Assembly: GCA_944329255.1 (NCBI GenBank)
Contig: CALVIA010000001.1
Coordinates: forward strand, 1 to 34,963
Reading direction: 5' to 3'
Source of the DNA: an uncultured Bacilli bacterium
GTDB taxonomy: Bacteria; Bacillota_I; Bacilli_A; RF39; UBA660
Length of the DNA: 34,963 bases
Part shown: positions 16,277-25,689 of the stretch, piece by piece
Layout of the letters: each line of letters begins with the position of its first letter
How positions within the stretch are numbered: the stretch's first letter is position 1
Translations under genes and position numbers: made by a program
Notes under the pieces: model-generated
What the model was told of the DNA's origin: nothing
Database searches by the model: none
The model's input: the letters and a program-made list of their open reading frames with translations, nothing else

Positions 16277-18125
16277 AAAATCTTCCACCAGAAGATCCTC
16301 CTCCACCGGAGAAACCTCCACCACCTGAGAATCCTCCTCCAAATCCTCCTCCTGAAGATGAAGATGATTCTGCTATTTTAGCATTGGCAGCTGAAATAGC
16401 ATCATTTACAGAAGAAATGATACTTCTATTTATTGCATTATTTATTATTAAATAATCATACATGTTAATATCATGATCTTCTATATTTGGTATTTTAATT
16501 TCCATTTGTTTTTTTAATTTATCTGCAATTTTAAAAACATGGGCATAAACTAGATATTTTTCCCAAAGAGCAATTTCAGGTAATTCTTTTTCACTAAAAT
16601 TTCCAAAATCATTTAAAAAATTTTTTAATGCTTTCCATTTAGAATATAATTCACAGCCTTCTTTTGTTCTTTTTTTTGCAGTAAAAATATAAATAGCTAA
16701 TATAATTGAAATAAAAATAGCAAAAAAAGATAAAAATGTTGATACATTTAATATAAATTGTAATAAAAATGGAGTTAAAAGAAATAAAATAATTATTATA
16801 CTAATTTCCTTTTTTTCGTAAAATTTTAAATCAATAGCTCTATTTTTACTTTTTTCTATCCATTTATTATAATTTTTTATAAATTTTCTTGCCTTTGCTT
16901 CGGATTTGCTGGAATCTTTCAAATCTGATAATATAAAATAATTATCGTTGCCAAAATCTCTTATAAGCCAATCTCTTAAATCAAGTTCATTTTCTGTTAA
17001 TGGTTCTTTTAAATTATCATTATTTAATATTAATTTGTAATCTTTTTCATTTTTCTTAAATAATCCTTTACTTTTTGTATTTATCTCCTCTATTAAAAAA
17101 CCTTTTTTATAAATTATATTTAATAAAGCTGATGAAAGTCCATTTGTTGTAATTCTTTTAGTCATTAAATATTCTATTGTTTCTGGAGAATGATTAGAAG
17201 GAAAATCTCTATAATATTTTTGATTAAAATTAGATTTATACTCTTTATCATATTTGTTATAAAATTTATATACAAATATTAAACATGCAATAATCCATGT
17301 ACTCATGCTAATATTTAAAAATAATTTTTTAGTTTTCTCTTTTTTTTCTAATTCCTCATAATATTTTTTTAATTCTTCTCTTTCTTTATTTGCTTCATCT
17401 GCTTTTTTAGTTTCTTCTTCTATAATAACATTTAACATATCTTTATTTGTTTGTTTAGTTGTATTTACAAGATTTTTATCAAAAGTTAGTCTTATATCAA
17501 ATGCAGTATTTGAATAATAATCTTCAATCTCAAAAACAACATATTTTTTTTCATCATCTATATCTATATTTCCCCATAATGGTCCATGAGCCCATGCTCT
17601 TAAATCATTTGCATTATTAGGAAGTATTACTTTGATTGATACATTATCTAAGTCTTCATTAAATTCATTTGATAACATATTAAGTCTTAGTTCATTTATG
17701 TCGTTATGCCCTACAACAATATTCTTTAAAATATATTCGACATAAAAAGCTTTATTCCTATCACTAGGATTATATAACATTAAACTTATTCCATTATATA
17801 ATTCTTCTTCTGTATATTTTAAATAATCTCCTTTATTTGCATTACTTGTTTTTGTAAAACAAGTTCCTATATCATTTAATAAATTATTCTTATTTGACTC
17901 ACATATTTTTAATATTTCTATATCTTCAGCACTATAAATTTTATTTTCATCAAAATATTTAAAGATTAAATTTAAATTAAATCCGTTATATTTACCATCT
18001 AAAGCAATTGCCTCTTTTACTTTTATATCTCCATTTTCTAATATTTCTATTTCTTGTTCCATACTACTTGCATTTACTATAAATGGAAATGTAAATAGTA
18101 GTAATAAAATAAATATTTTTTTCAT
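16275..18125 (-). CDS. DUF2207-family predicted membrane protein
   Basis: 616 aa. It has a signal peptide (about 1-19, MKKIFILLLLFTFPFIVNA), an external DUF2207-type domain (about 20-230, opening with EQEIEILENGDIKVKEAI as in the family), a charged coiled stretch (about 235-270), one TM segment at about 272-292, a cytoplasmic region, a pair of TM segments at about 437-483, and a Ser/Gly-rich tail (about 588-616, GGGFSGGGG type) typical of this family. Function is unknown; members commonly sit beside lemA, as here, which suggests a shared envelope role. GGAGG precedes the start. The gene is 35 bases after lemA, with a terminator-like hairpin in that gap. Confidence 0.85.
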   Translation of the reverse strand: MKKIFILLLLFTFPFIVNASSMEQEIEILENGDIKVKEAIALDGKYNGFNLNLIFKYFDENKIYSAEDIEILKICESNKNNLLNDIGTCFTKTSNANKGDYLKYTEEELYNGISLMLYNPSDRNKAFYVEYILKNIVVGHNDINELRLNMLSNEFNEDLDNVSIKVILPNNANDLRAWAHGPLWGNIDIDDEKKYVVFEIEDYYSNTAFDIRLTFDKNLVNTTKQTNKDMLNVIIEEETKKADEANKEREELKKYYEELEKKEKTKKLFLNISMSTWIIACLIFVYKFYNKYDKEYKSNFNQKYYRDFPSNHSPETIEYLMTKRITTNGLSSALLNIIYKKGFLIEEINTKSKGLFKKNEKDYKLILNNDNLKEPLTENELDLRDWLIRDFGNDNYFILSDLKDSSKSEAKARKFIKNYNKWIEKSKNRAIDLKFYEKKEISIIIILFLLTPFLLQFILNVSTFLSFFAIFISIILAIYIFTAKKRTKEGCELYSKWKALKNFLNDFGNFSEKELPEIALWEKYLVYAHVFKIADKLKKQMEIKIPNIEDHDINMYDYLIINNAINRSIISSVNDAISAANAKIAESSSSSGGGFGGGFSGGGGFSGGGGSSGGRF

Positions 18126-18132
18126 ATTTCCT

Positions 18133-18161
18133 CCAAAAAAAACTTACATAAAGTAAGTTTT
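18133..18161 (-). terminator. Hairpin between lemA and the DUF2207 gene (partial terminator)
   Basis: Stem AAAACTTAC (18139-18147) with GTAAGTTTT (18153-18161), five-base loop, then eight U on the minus strand, immediately before the GGAGG of the next gene. It probably lowers downstream expression rather than ending all transcription. Confidence 0.7.
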
Positions 18162-18714
18162 AAAATGATACCTTTGGTGCTTCTTTTTCTCCTTCAGTTA
18201 CTTCAAAGTACTTCATAGGTTTAAATCCAAACATTGATGCAACTATATTCGAAGGAAACATTTCTAATTTATTTGTATATAACAATACTGTATCATTATA
18301 AAATTGTCTGGATATAGCAATTTTATCTTCACAATCTTTTAAATCTCCTTGTAATTGCATAAAATTATTATTTGCTTTTAATTCAGGATATGATTCAGTA
18401 AGAACCATAAGTCTACTTAATGCTTTATTTAATTCACCACTAGCTTCCATTTCTTCTTCTGGAGTAGTAGATGATTTAAATTTATTTCTTGCATTAATTA
18501 CTGCTTCTAATGTTTCACTTTCATGCTTAGCATATCCCTTTACAGTTTCTACTAAATTTGGTATTAAATCAAATCTTCTTTTTAATTGTACATCAATTTG
18601 TGCCCAATTATCTTTTACTTTATTTCTTAAAGAAACAAGTGCATTATATGTCCCAATTAAAAATAAAACGACAATAACTATTATAGCTATAACTATCCAT
18701 ATCCATAATTTCAT
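18160..18714 (-). CDS. lemA: LemA family protein
   Basis: 184 aa, the usual LemA length. One N-terminal TM segment (about 4-22), followed by the conserved LemA region: YNALVSLRNKVKDNWAQIDV, QLKRRFDLIPNLVETVKGYA, HESETLEAVINAR, and the Glu-rich helical remainder with the final NIVASMFGFKPMKYFE. LemA is a membrane-anchored alpha-helical protein of unsettled function found widely in bacteria. I chose the ATG at 18714 rather than 18720 because AGGAGGG abuts 18720 and is correctly spaced for 18714. An extended -10 lies upstream. It is followed by the DUF2207 gene, its frequent partner. Confidence 0.95.
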   Translation of the reverse strand: MKLWIWIVIAIIVIVVLFLIGTYNALVSLRNKVKDNWAQIDVQLKRRFDLIPNLVETVKGYAKHESETLEAVINARNKFKSSTTPEEEMEASGELNKALSRLMVLTESYPELKANNNFMQLQGDLKDCEDKIAISRQFYNDTVLLYTNKLEMFPSNIVASMFGFKPMKYFEVTEGEKEAPKVSF

Positions 18715-18735
18715 ATACATCCCTCCTATGCTAAA

Positions 18736-18744
18736 ATTATATCA
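18736..18744 (-). promoter_or_regulatory. Extended -10 promoter of lemA
   Basis: TGATATAAT on the minus strand (18744-18736), about 22 bases before the lemA start. No strong -35. No terminator is visible between the upstream LRR gene and this site, so read-through is also possible. Confidence 0.5.
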
Positions 18745-18753
18745 TATATTTTT

Positions 18754-20355
18754 CTATTTTTTCTTAAAATTTAATAAAATTTCAAATAAATTCTTTTTTT
18801 CTTCATTTTTTGGTTTATTCTCTTTGTTTATTAATTGATTTATGTTTTTATTATATTTTAAACTATTCTTCCCTTTTTCTTTTAAATTTAAAGCATTAAA
18901 TGTTTCTAATTCCATATTTAATTCTAATAAATAATCTCCGTATTTTTCTAATTCTGGAGTATCTAATATTTTTAATTTTTTATTTTTATTTAAAAAAGAA
19001 TTTCCAATATATTTTATTTTTTCTAAATATAATTCATTCAACTCTTTATTATTATACATAAAAAAATCTTCAATTTGTTCTAATTTAGGCATAATAATTT
19101 TATTAATAGATTCATTAAAATATAAAAAATATGATTTTATTTTTTTTATATTTGGCAAAAAAATACTTTTTAGTTGCGTATTAAAATATAAAAATGAATC
19201 TCCTATTTCTTCAACTAAAGGAAGTTCTATTTTTTTTAAAATTGTATTATCATTTAAAAATCTATTTTTTATTATTTTAGTTTTTTCTAATATTATTTCC
19301 TTTAAATACTTTGAACGAGACAAAAAATTATCTTCTATGATTATTGAATAATTGTCATACATGGATATAATTCTATTATTTTTATCTAATTTTATAATTA
19401 TATTTTTTTCATCATTTAAATAAATTATTACTCTTTTACCATCTTCTATATTTTGCACTTCTATTTTTTTTATATTATCATTAATATTTACAAAGCCATC
19501 TTTTAACTCCTCATCTAATAAATTAACTTTTTTATTTTTTAAATCTAATACAAAGTAATCCATTATCAAATATTTTTCATCATACTTTTTTGGTGTTAAA
19601 TTATTTAAAATAATATTATTTTGGCAATAATAAATTTTATTTATTAAATAGTTATATTTATAGTATTTATTATCTTTTCCAATTACATAACCTGGTATAT
19701 CAAAATCACTTTTTATTATACGTTGTTTAAGTCCATAATGTACATCAAAGCTTTTGGTAAGTCCTCCTATAATGTTATCTAAATTATTTGAAAATGTAGC
19801 ATCAGGATTTCTTACCTTATGATTATATCTATTTTTTATAGACAATATGTGATACTCATCTTTTGTAAATTGAATGCTTATCACACTTGTTCCATATTCA
19901 TCATCTCTTATTGGATTAGTAAAATCTGCTCTTTTTATTTCATCAGCATTATCTTTTACTGCAAAGAAAACATATGAATCTTCTAATCTTTTTTCTCTAA
20001 AAGTACATAATTCTTCTGTATCATGGTAATATTTTCTAAATGATTGTATTTCGTCTTCAGTTTCGCACTTGTACAATGTATATCCAGCTTCTTTTAATAA
20101 CTCTTCTGGAGTTTTTAAAGTACTAGTTTTTACTTTTTCTTTTGTATAAAAGAAACTGTTAATAAAATTTACAAATTTACTTTCCAAATTATTATTTTTA
20201 ATATCAATATATAGGTCTCTTGATACATCAAAATTTTTAATTAATGTTTGTGATAATAGTCCTGGATAATTATCTAAAATTGTAGGAAAAGATTTTCTAC
20301 AAAAACGCATCATTTCTTCACCATATTTTTTCTTTATTATTTTTAAATCATCCAT
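18754..20355 (-). CDS. LRR-repeat paralogue 5 (last gene of the array)
   Basis: 533 aa; I know no family name. It has the array's shared layout: N-terminal helical segment (DDLKIIKKKYGEEMM), a conserved module at about 95-205 (CTF, YVFFAVK, YGTSVISIQFTKD, IKNRYNH, NPDATFSNNLDNI), a middle part with PGYV, YYKYNY and YYCQNN, then about 8 leucine-rich repeats of about 22 residues (IGDSFLYFNTQL type) from about residue 335. No signal peptide or membrane segment, so probably cytoplasmic. It is the most diverged at the N-terminus (MRFCRKSFP where the others have MHLCR), and the middle has CQNN instead of CPNN. Start with AGGATG upstream, 11 bases after the 94-aa gene. Confidence 0.85.
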   Translation of the reverse strand: MDDLKIIKKKYGEEMMRFCRKSFPTILDNYPGLLSQTLIKNFDVSRDLYIDIKNNNLESKFVNFINSFFYTKEKVKTSTLKTPEELLKEAGYTLYKCETEDEIQSFRKYYHDTEELCTFREKRLEDSYVFFAVKDNADEIKRADFTNPIRDDEYGTSVISIQFTKDEYHILSIKNRYNHKVRNPDATFSNNLDNIIGGLTKSFDVHYGLKQRIIKSDFDIPGYVIGKDNKYYKYNYLINKIYYCQNNIILNNLTPKKYDEKYLIMDYFVLDLKNKKVNLLDEELKDGFVNINDNIKKIEVQNIEDGKRVIIYLNDEKNIIIKLDKNNRIISMYDNYSIIIEDNFLSRSKYLKEIILEKTKIIKNRFLNDNTILKKIELPLVEEIGDSFLYFNTQLKSIFLPNIKKIKSYFLYFNESINKIIMPKLEQIEDFFMYNNKELNELYLEKIKYIGNSFLNKNKKLKILDTPELEKYGDYLLELNMELETFNALNLKEKGKNSLKYNKNINQLINKENKPKNEEKKNLFEILLNFKKK

Positions 20356-20366
20356 AATAATACATC

Positions 20367-20651
20367 CTAGCCGTATAATCTTTTTAATCTAATATTTTTA
20401 TTATTTTTCATTATAACAAGTATTTCGTCTTCACTTGGATTTTCTCTTCCATATTTTGAATCTAGAGCTCCGAAAGATGCCACAAAATTATTAATATCTT
20501 TTATTAATTTATCAGACATATATAATACATCATTTACTTCAATTTTATCTATGATATCGTATAATTCTATATGAAAAAAATATTCATTATTTTCTTCATC
20601 CTTTACAAAACAATTATTTTTTTCAATTTTTTTTACTATTAATTTTTTCAT
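20367..20651 (-). CDS. Small 94-aa protein embedded in the LRR array
   Basis: 94 aa; not recognised. It is translated one base after the stop of the upstream LRR gene, so translation is probably coupled. The sequence is rich in Lys, Asp and Glu, looks beta-rich in its first half (KKLIVKKIEKNNCFVKDE, EYFFHIELYDI) and ends with KNIRLKRLYG. It has no repeat, signal or membrane segment. It may be a small beta-barrel protein, an inference from strand pattern only. It is unrelated in sequence to the LRR paralogues on either side but sits in the same apparent transcript, which suggests a working link to them. Confidence 0.8.
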   Translation of the reverse strand: MKKLIVKKIEKNNCFVKDEENNEYFFHIELYDIIDKIEVNDVLYMSDKLIKDINNFVASFGALDSKYGRENPSEDEILVIMKNNKNIRLKRLYG

Positions 20652-20652
20652 A

Positions 20653-22392
20653 TTATTTAATACTTCCTTTATTTAATTTTATGTTATCATTTACTGGTAA
20701 AATCCTATATCCTTTTTTTTGTAAACAGGGAGTATAAAACTCATAGAGTGATGTGTTTGATGGCAAAAAATCACTACCAATTTCAATTAAGTTAGGGGCA
20801 TAGAACCTAATTAACAAATCATTTTCTAATAAAAAATAATTACATATAATTTCAACTTTTGGTAAAACTAATTCTTTCAATGAAACATTTTTGCCTAAAA
20901 AATATGAACCAATTTCTTTTACATTAGGTAATATTACTGTTTCTAATATTTTATTTTTAAACATGAAACTTTCATCAATTTGTTCTAATTTTGGAAAATA
21001 TATTCTGTACATACTATTATTGCTATCTAAAAAATTTTTACCTACTCTTTTTAATTTATTGGCGTTTATATATTCTAAAAATTCATTTGAAAACAAAAAT
21101 GAGTTTTCTATTTTTTCTACATTTGGTATATATATTTTTTTCAAACTTCTATTTTTATACATAAAGTCAGATCCAATTTCTCTTAAATTTGGAAAATCTA
21201 ATTGTTCTATATTATTATCATTATATAAAAAACAATTTTTTATTATTTCTAAATTATATAATGAATAATTTTCTAAATGTTCATTTGAATATAAAAAATT
21301 ATTTCCTGCTATTCTTAAATTTGGCAAATATAATTTTTTTATATTTTTTACATTTGATAAATAATTGTCATCAGCTTGAAGTAGTTCTGTATCTATTAAC
21401 GATATCATGCGATTTGCATCATCAAGTTCAAAAATTAAATCGTCCTTTTCATCTCTTTTTAAAATGATTTTTTTTATTTTCCCTTGTTTTTCAATAATAA
21501 TATTATTAATTTTACCTATAGTTTCCTGAAAAGAGTCATCTACCCATTCATCATATAATCTAATTTCTTTTTTTTGAAAATCTAAAATAAAATATTCAAA
21601 AACTAAAATTCTTTCATCATATTTTTTTACATCGAAATTATCTATTATTATATTATTAGGACAATAATATATATTATCATGTTCATAATTATACTTATAA
21701 TATTTTCCATCATTCGAAAGAACATATCCAGGTAATTCAAATTCAAGATGAACATATTTTTGCTTTAATCCATAATATTTTTCAAAGCTTTTAGTAAGAC
21801 CTTCTATAATATTATCCAAATTATTAGAAAAAGTTGCATCTGGATTTTTAACTTTGTGATTATATCTATTTTTTATAGATAAAATATGTTCTTCATCTTT
21901 TGTAAATTGAATGCTTATTACACTTGTACCATATTCATCCTGTCTTTCTGGTCTATTAAAATTTTCTCTTTTAATTTCTTCAACATTATCTTTTACTGCA
22001 AAAAATACATAATAATTTTCTAATCGGTTTGAATTAAAAGTACATAGTGCTTCATCATATCTATAATATTTTTTAAAAGATTGAACTTCATCTTCAGTGT
22101 TACATTTATAAAGAATATATCCTGCTTCCTTTAATAACTCTTCTGGGCTTTTATTTTTATCTGTTTCTTGTTTTTTTTGAATTTCAATAAAACTATAAAT
22201 ATATCTTCTAAAATTTAACTCTAACCCATATTTTTTTAAATCATTATATAAAAGATGATTTGGATAAAAATGAGAAAGCATAATTTCAGATAATAAACCA
22301 GGTTTATTATCTAAAATTGTTGAAAATAATTTTCTACATAAATGCATCATATTTTCGCCATATTTCTTTTTTATAATCTTTAAATCATCCAT
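20653..22392 (-). CDS. LRR-repeat paralogue 4
   Basis: 579 aa; family not known to me. Same layout as its neighbours: N-terminus DDLKIIKKKYGENMMHLCR, then KSPEELLKEAGYILYKC, the module with YGTSVISIQFTKD, IKNRYNH and NPDATFSNNLDNI, the middle part PGYV, YYKYNY, YYCPNNIIIDNF, and about 9-10 leucine-rich repeats of about 22 residues (IGSDFMYKNRSL, IGSYFLGKNVSL and similar) from about residue 350. No signal peptide or membrane segment. Its ATG shares one base with the stop of the preceding gene (TAATG), which implies translational coupling. It is followed after one base by the 94-aa gene. BspA-type LRRs bind host proteins in other bacteria, but those are secreted and this one does not appear to be. 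Confidence 0.87.
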   Translation of the reverse strand: MDDLKIIKKKYGENMMHLCRKLFSTILDNKPGLLSEIMLSHFYPNHLLYNDLKKYGLELNFRRYIYSFIEIQKKQETDKNKSPEELLKEAGYILYKCNTEDEVQSFKKYYRYDEALCTFNSNRLENYYVFFAVKDNVEEIKRENFNRPERQDEYGTSVISIQFTKDEEHILSIKNRYNHKVKNPDATFSNNLDNIIEGLTKSFEKYYGLKQKYVHLEFELPGYVLSNDGKYYKYNYEHDNIYYCPNNIIIDNFDVKKYDERILVFEYFILDFQKKEIRLYDEWVDDSFQETIGKINNIIIEKQGKIKKIILKRDEKDDLIFELDDANRMISLIDTELLQADDNYLSNVKNIKKLYLPNLRIAGNNFLYSNEHLENYSLYNLEIIKNCFLYNDNNIEQLDFPNLREIGSDFMYKNRSLKKIYIPNVEKIENSFLFSNEFLEYINANKLKRVGKNFLDSNNSMYRIYFPKLEQIDESFMFKNKILETVILPNVKEIGSYFLGKNVSLKELVLPKVEIICNYFLLENDLLIRFYAPNLIEIGSDFLPSNTSLYEFYTPCLQKKGYRILPVNDNIKLNKGSIK

Positions 22393-24095
22393 TATTTAGC
22401 TCCTTTGCTTATATTAAAATTAAACCAGTTATTATTTAATTTTGGGACATTAATTTCTCTTAAGCATATGACTGAATCTAAAAAATATATCCCTACATCA
22501 TATAAATTTGGGGCATTAAAAACTTCTAATTTAGTGTTACACATTAAAAATTCATTACCAACTGTTTCCAAATATGGTGCATTGAATTCTTTTAACTCTA
22601 TATTTTCTTTTAAAAACATATTTTTTATTTCCTTAATATTAGGTATGTAAATATAGTTTAATTTTTTATTATCAGTGAGAAATGGTGAATTAATATAAAG
22701 AAGTGATGGTAAATATAATTCTTCTAATTCTGTATTATGTGGCAAAAACCATGTATTTATTATTTTTAAATTTGGTGCAATAAATTGTTTTAATTCTCTA
22801 TTACAAAATAATATACCATTATTTATTTCTTCTATTTTACCTAAATTTAAATATTTTAAATTTTTATTATTCATCAAAAATTCATCATCAACAAATTTTA
22901 TATTAGGTAAATATAAAGTTGTAAGTAAAGAATTTTTTAAAAATGATTTACCTGCATATTCCAAGTTATATATATCAATATTTTCTATACTAGATAACTT
23001 TATAAAGTTATCCCCAGTTTTAATTAATTTTGGCATATTAACATATTTTATATGTTTTACATTGCTTAAAAAATTATTATCAACATATTTTGTAATCTCA
23101 TCATAATAAGAAGTTATATTATTAGTTTTATTTGTTTTTATTACTACATTATTTAAATTATTAAAATTTATAATAACAATTTTTCCTAATTCATTATTTT
23201 CTATTTGAATATTTTTTATATCATTAAATAAATTAGTAAAAGAATCATTTATTCTTTTATCATATAATTTTACAGTTTTGTTTTTTATATCAATTATAAA
23301 ATAATCGATTAAAAAATATTTTTCATCTAATTTTATTGGGTTAAAATTATCTATTATTATATTATTAGGACAATAGTATATATTATTTATTTCATAATTA
23401 TATTTATAATATTTATTATCATTAGCAAATACATAGCCGGGTATTTCAAAATTTTTATGAATATTTTTTTGTTTCATACCATAATATTCTTCAAAACTTT
23501 TTGTTAATCCCTCAATAATATTATCAAGATTATTTGAAAATGTTGCATCTGGATTTGATACAGAATGATTATATCTATTTTTTATTGATAATGTATGATT
23601 ATCATCTTTTGTAAACTGAATGCTTATTACTGAGGTTCCATATTCATCTTGTCTTTTTGGATATAAAAAATTTTTTCTTCTTAATTCATTTGCATTTTCT
23701 TTCACTGCAAAAAATACATAATTTGTATCTAGTCTTCCTCCTATAAAAGTACATAACTCTTCATTTTCACTATAATATTTTTTAAAAGATTGAATATCAC
23801 TTTCATTTTTACATTCGTACAAAATATATCCACATTCTTTAAGAAGTTCTTCTGGAGATTTATCTACTCTAACTAATTCTTTTTCTTTATCTAAAAAACT
23901 ATATATATATGTAGCAAAAGATGTTATTAAATGATTTTCTGTTATATCATTATATAAAAATTTTGATGGTTCAAAATGAGATAGTAAAATATTACTTAAA
24001 AGTCCCTCTTCTTCTAAAAGTGTAGGAAATAATTTTCTACACAAATGCATCATGTTTTCTCCATACTTTTTCTTAATTATTTTTAAATCATCCAT
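22392..24095 (-). CDS. LRR-repeat paralogue 3
   Basis: 567 aa; same unnamed family. N-terminus identical in pattern to paralogues 1, 2 and 4 (KIIKKKYGENMMHLCRKLF), the conserved module (YGTSVISIQFTKD, NRYNHSV, NPDATFSNNLDNI), the middle part (PGYV, YYCPNNIIIDNFNP) and about 10 leucine-rich repeats of about 22 residues, two of them shortened by one residue (near IKLSSIENI and LKNSLLTTL). Its tail departs from the repeat (ends NFNISKGAK). GAGGTAAC precedes the start, 19 bases after paralogue 2. It overlaps the next gene by one base. No signal or membrane segment. Confidence 0.87.
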   Translation of the reverse strand: MDDLKIIKKKYGENMMHLCRKLFPTLLEEEGLLSNILLSHFEPSKFLYNDITENHLITSFATYIYSFLDKEKELVRVDKSPEELLKECGYILYECKNESDIQSFKKYYSENEELCTFIGGRLDTNYVFFAVKENANELRRKNFLYPKRQDEYGTSVISIQFTKDDNHTLSIKNRYNHSVSNPDATFSNNLDNIIEGLTKSFEEYYGMKQKNIHKNFEIPGYVFANDNKYYKYNYEINNIYYCPNNIIIDNFNPIKLDEKYFLIDYFIIDIKNKTVKLYDKRINDSFTNLFNDIKNIQIENNELGKIVIINFNNLNNVVIKTNKTNNITSYYDEITKYVDNNFLSNVKHIKYVNMPKLIKTGDNFIKLSSIENIDIYNLEYAGKSFLKNSLLTTLYLPNIKFVDDEFLMNNKNLKYLNLGKIEEINNGILFCNRELKQFIAPNLKIINTWFLPHNTELEELYLPSLLYINSPFLTDNKKLNYIYIPNIKEIKNMFLKENIELKEFNAPYLETVGNEFLMCNTKLEVFNAPNLYDVGIYFLDSVICLREINVPKLNNNWFNFNISKGAK

Positions 24096-24114
24096 ATGTT
24101 ACCTCATATATCAT

Positions 24115-25653
24115 TTATAACTTTTTTTCTCCATCTTCATCTAAACTTGCCATATAACCTATACCTTTTTCAGTTAAACTATCCAATTGAATATTTTTTA
24201 AATTTTTTGCATTTAAGACAAAACTATTCCCTACTTTTTCTAATTTAGGGGCAAATATATTTTCGATTACTTTATTTGAACTCATAAAACTATCCCCTGC
24301 TTGAGTAATTTCAGGAAGACTTAATGTTGTTAACTTTTCATTAAATTCTAAAAAGCTATCTCCAACTTCTTCTAATTTTGGAAAATTTATTGTCTTTAAG
24401 TTCCTTGCAATTCTTAAAAAATTATTTTTTACTTTTTTTAAGTTAGGAAAAGAAACTTGCTCTATTTTCTCTGCATAATCAAGAAACAAATTTCCAGTTT
24501 CTTCTAATAGAGGCATATCAATATTAGATAAAGAAGAACAAGACTCTAAAAAACTATCTCCAACCTTTTTTACATTAGGAAAATACACTTCTTCAAGACC
24601 ATTTATTCCAGCTAAAAAGTTATCCGGACATTCTTTTAATGTTTCGTCGTAAATAGTTTTTATTTTATTGTCTTTACCAGCAAATAAAATAATATTATCA
24701 CCATTTTCCTTAAATAATATTATTCTCTTTCCTTCTTTATTATTTTCTATTTGAATATTTTTTATATTATTTAACCTATCTGTAAATTTATCACACAATA
24801 ATTGTTCATCATAAGGAATAAATTTTTTATTTTTTAAATCAAACAAAAAATAATCAATTAATAAATATTTTTCATCTAATTTTTTTGGATTAAAATTATC
24901 TATTATAATGTTATTTGGACAATAATATATATTATTTATTTCATAATTGTATTTATAAAATCTTCCATCATTTGCTTGAACATAATCTCTTAAAAATATT
25001 CCCTTACTATCATGTTTTTGTATCATACCATAATATTTTTCAAAACTTCTTGTTAAACCTGGAATAATATTATCTAGGTTGTTTGAAAATGTTGCATCAC
25101 ACATTGGTACTGTATGATTATATCTATTTTTAATTGATAAAGTATGACTTTGATCTCTTGTAAACTGAATGCTTATAACACTTGTGCCATATTCATCTTC
25201 TCGTTTTGGGGTAGAAAAATTTTCTCTTTTAATATCATCCACATTATCTTTAACTGCAAAAAATACATGACAAGTATCCAATCTATTCCCCCTAAAGGTA
25301 CATAGTTCTTCTCCATTTTTATAATATTTTTTAAAACTTTGTATATCTTCTTCACTTTTACATTCATAAAGAGTATATCCAGCTTCTTTTAATAATTCTG
25401 TTGGGGTTTTATAAACCTCAGGTAATGGCATTTCTTTTACATCAACAAAATTATAAATAAAATTTGAAAATTCTCTTTCCTTTCCTTGTTCAATAATATC
25501 TTCATACAATTCTTTTGACGGATTAAAATGATTTAATAATAATTCTGATAATAGTCCAGGATTATTATCTAGTATTGTAGAAAATAATCTTCTACATAAA
25601 TGCATCATATTTTCACCATATTTTTTCTTAATAATTTTTAAATCTTCATTCAT
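24115..25653 (-). CDS. LRR-repeat paralogue 2
   Basis: 512 aa, the shortest of the five. N-terminus NEDLKIIKKKYGENMMHLCRRLF, then the conserved module with YGTSVISIQFTRD, IKNRYNH and DATFSNNLDNI; here NPDAT is MCDAT, the only change of the Asn-Pro pair in the family. The middle part reads RDYVQANDGRFYKYNY instead of the PGYV found in the others. About 8 leucine-rich repeats of about 22 residues follow (VGDSFLESCSSL, VGDSFLEFNEKL), more regular than in its neighbours. The start has AGGTGAAAG upstream, 36 bases after paralogue 1. No signal or membrane segment; function unknown. Confidence 0.87.
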   Translation of the reverse strand: MNEDLKIIKKKYGENMMHLCRRLFSTILDNNPGLLSELLLNHFNPSKELYEDIIEQGKEREFSNFIYNFVDVKEMPLPEVYKTPTELLKEAGYTLYECKSEEDIQSFKKYYKNGEELCTFRGNRLDTCHVFFAVKDNVDDIKRENFSTPKREDEYGTSVISIQFTRDQSHTLSIKNRYNHTVPMCDATFSNNLDNIIPGLTRSFEKYYGMIQKHDSKGIFLRDYVQANDGRFYKYNYEINNIYYCPNNIIIDNFNPKKLDEKYLLIDYFLFDLKNKKFIPYDEQLLCDKFTDRLNNIKNIQIENNKEGKRIILFKENGDNIILFAGKDNKIKTIYDETLKECPDNFLAGINGLEEVYFPNVKKVGDSFLESCSSLSNIDMPLLEETGNLFLDYAEKIEQVSFPNLKKVKNNFLRIARNLKTINFPKLEEVGDSFLEFNEKLTTLSLPEITQAGDSFMSSNKVIENIFAPKLEKVGNSFVLNAKNLKNIQLDSLTEKGIGYMASLDEDGEKKL

Positions 25654-25689
25654 ACTTTCACCTGCTTACACAATTTTTTATTCTTTTTT

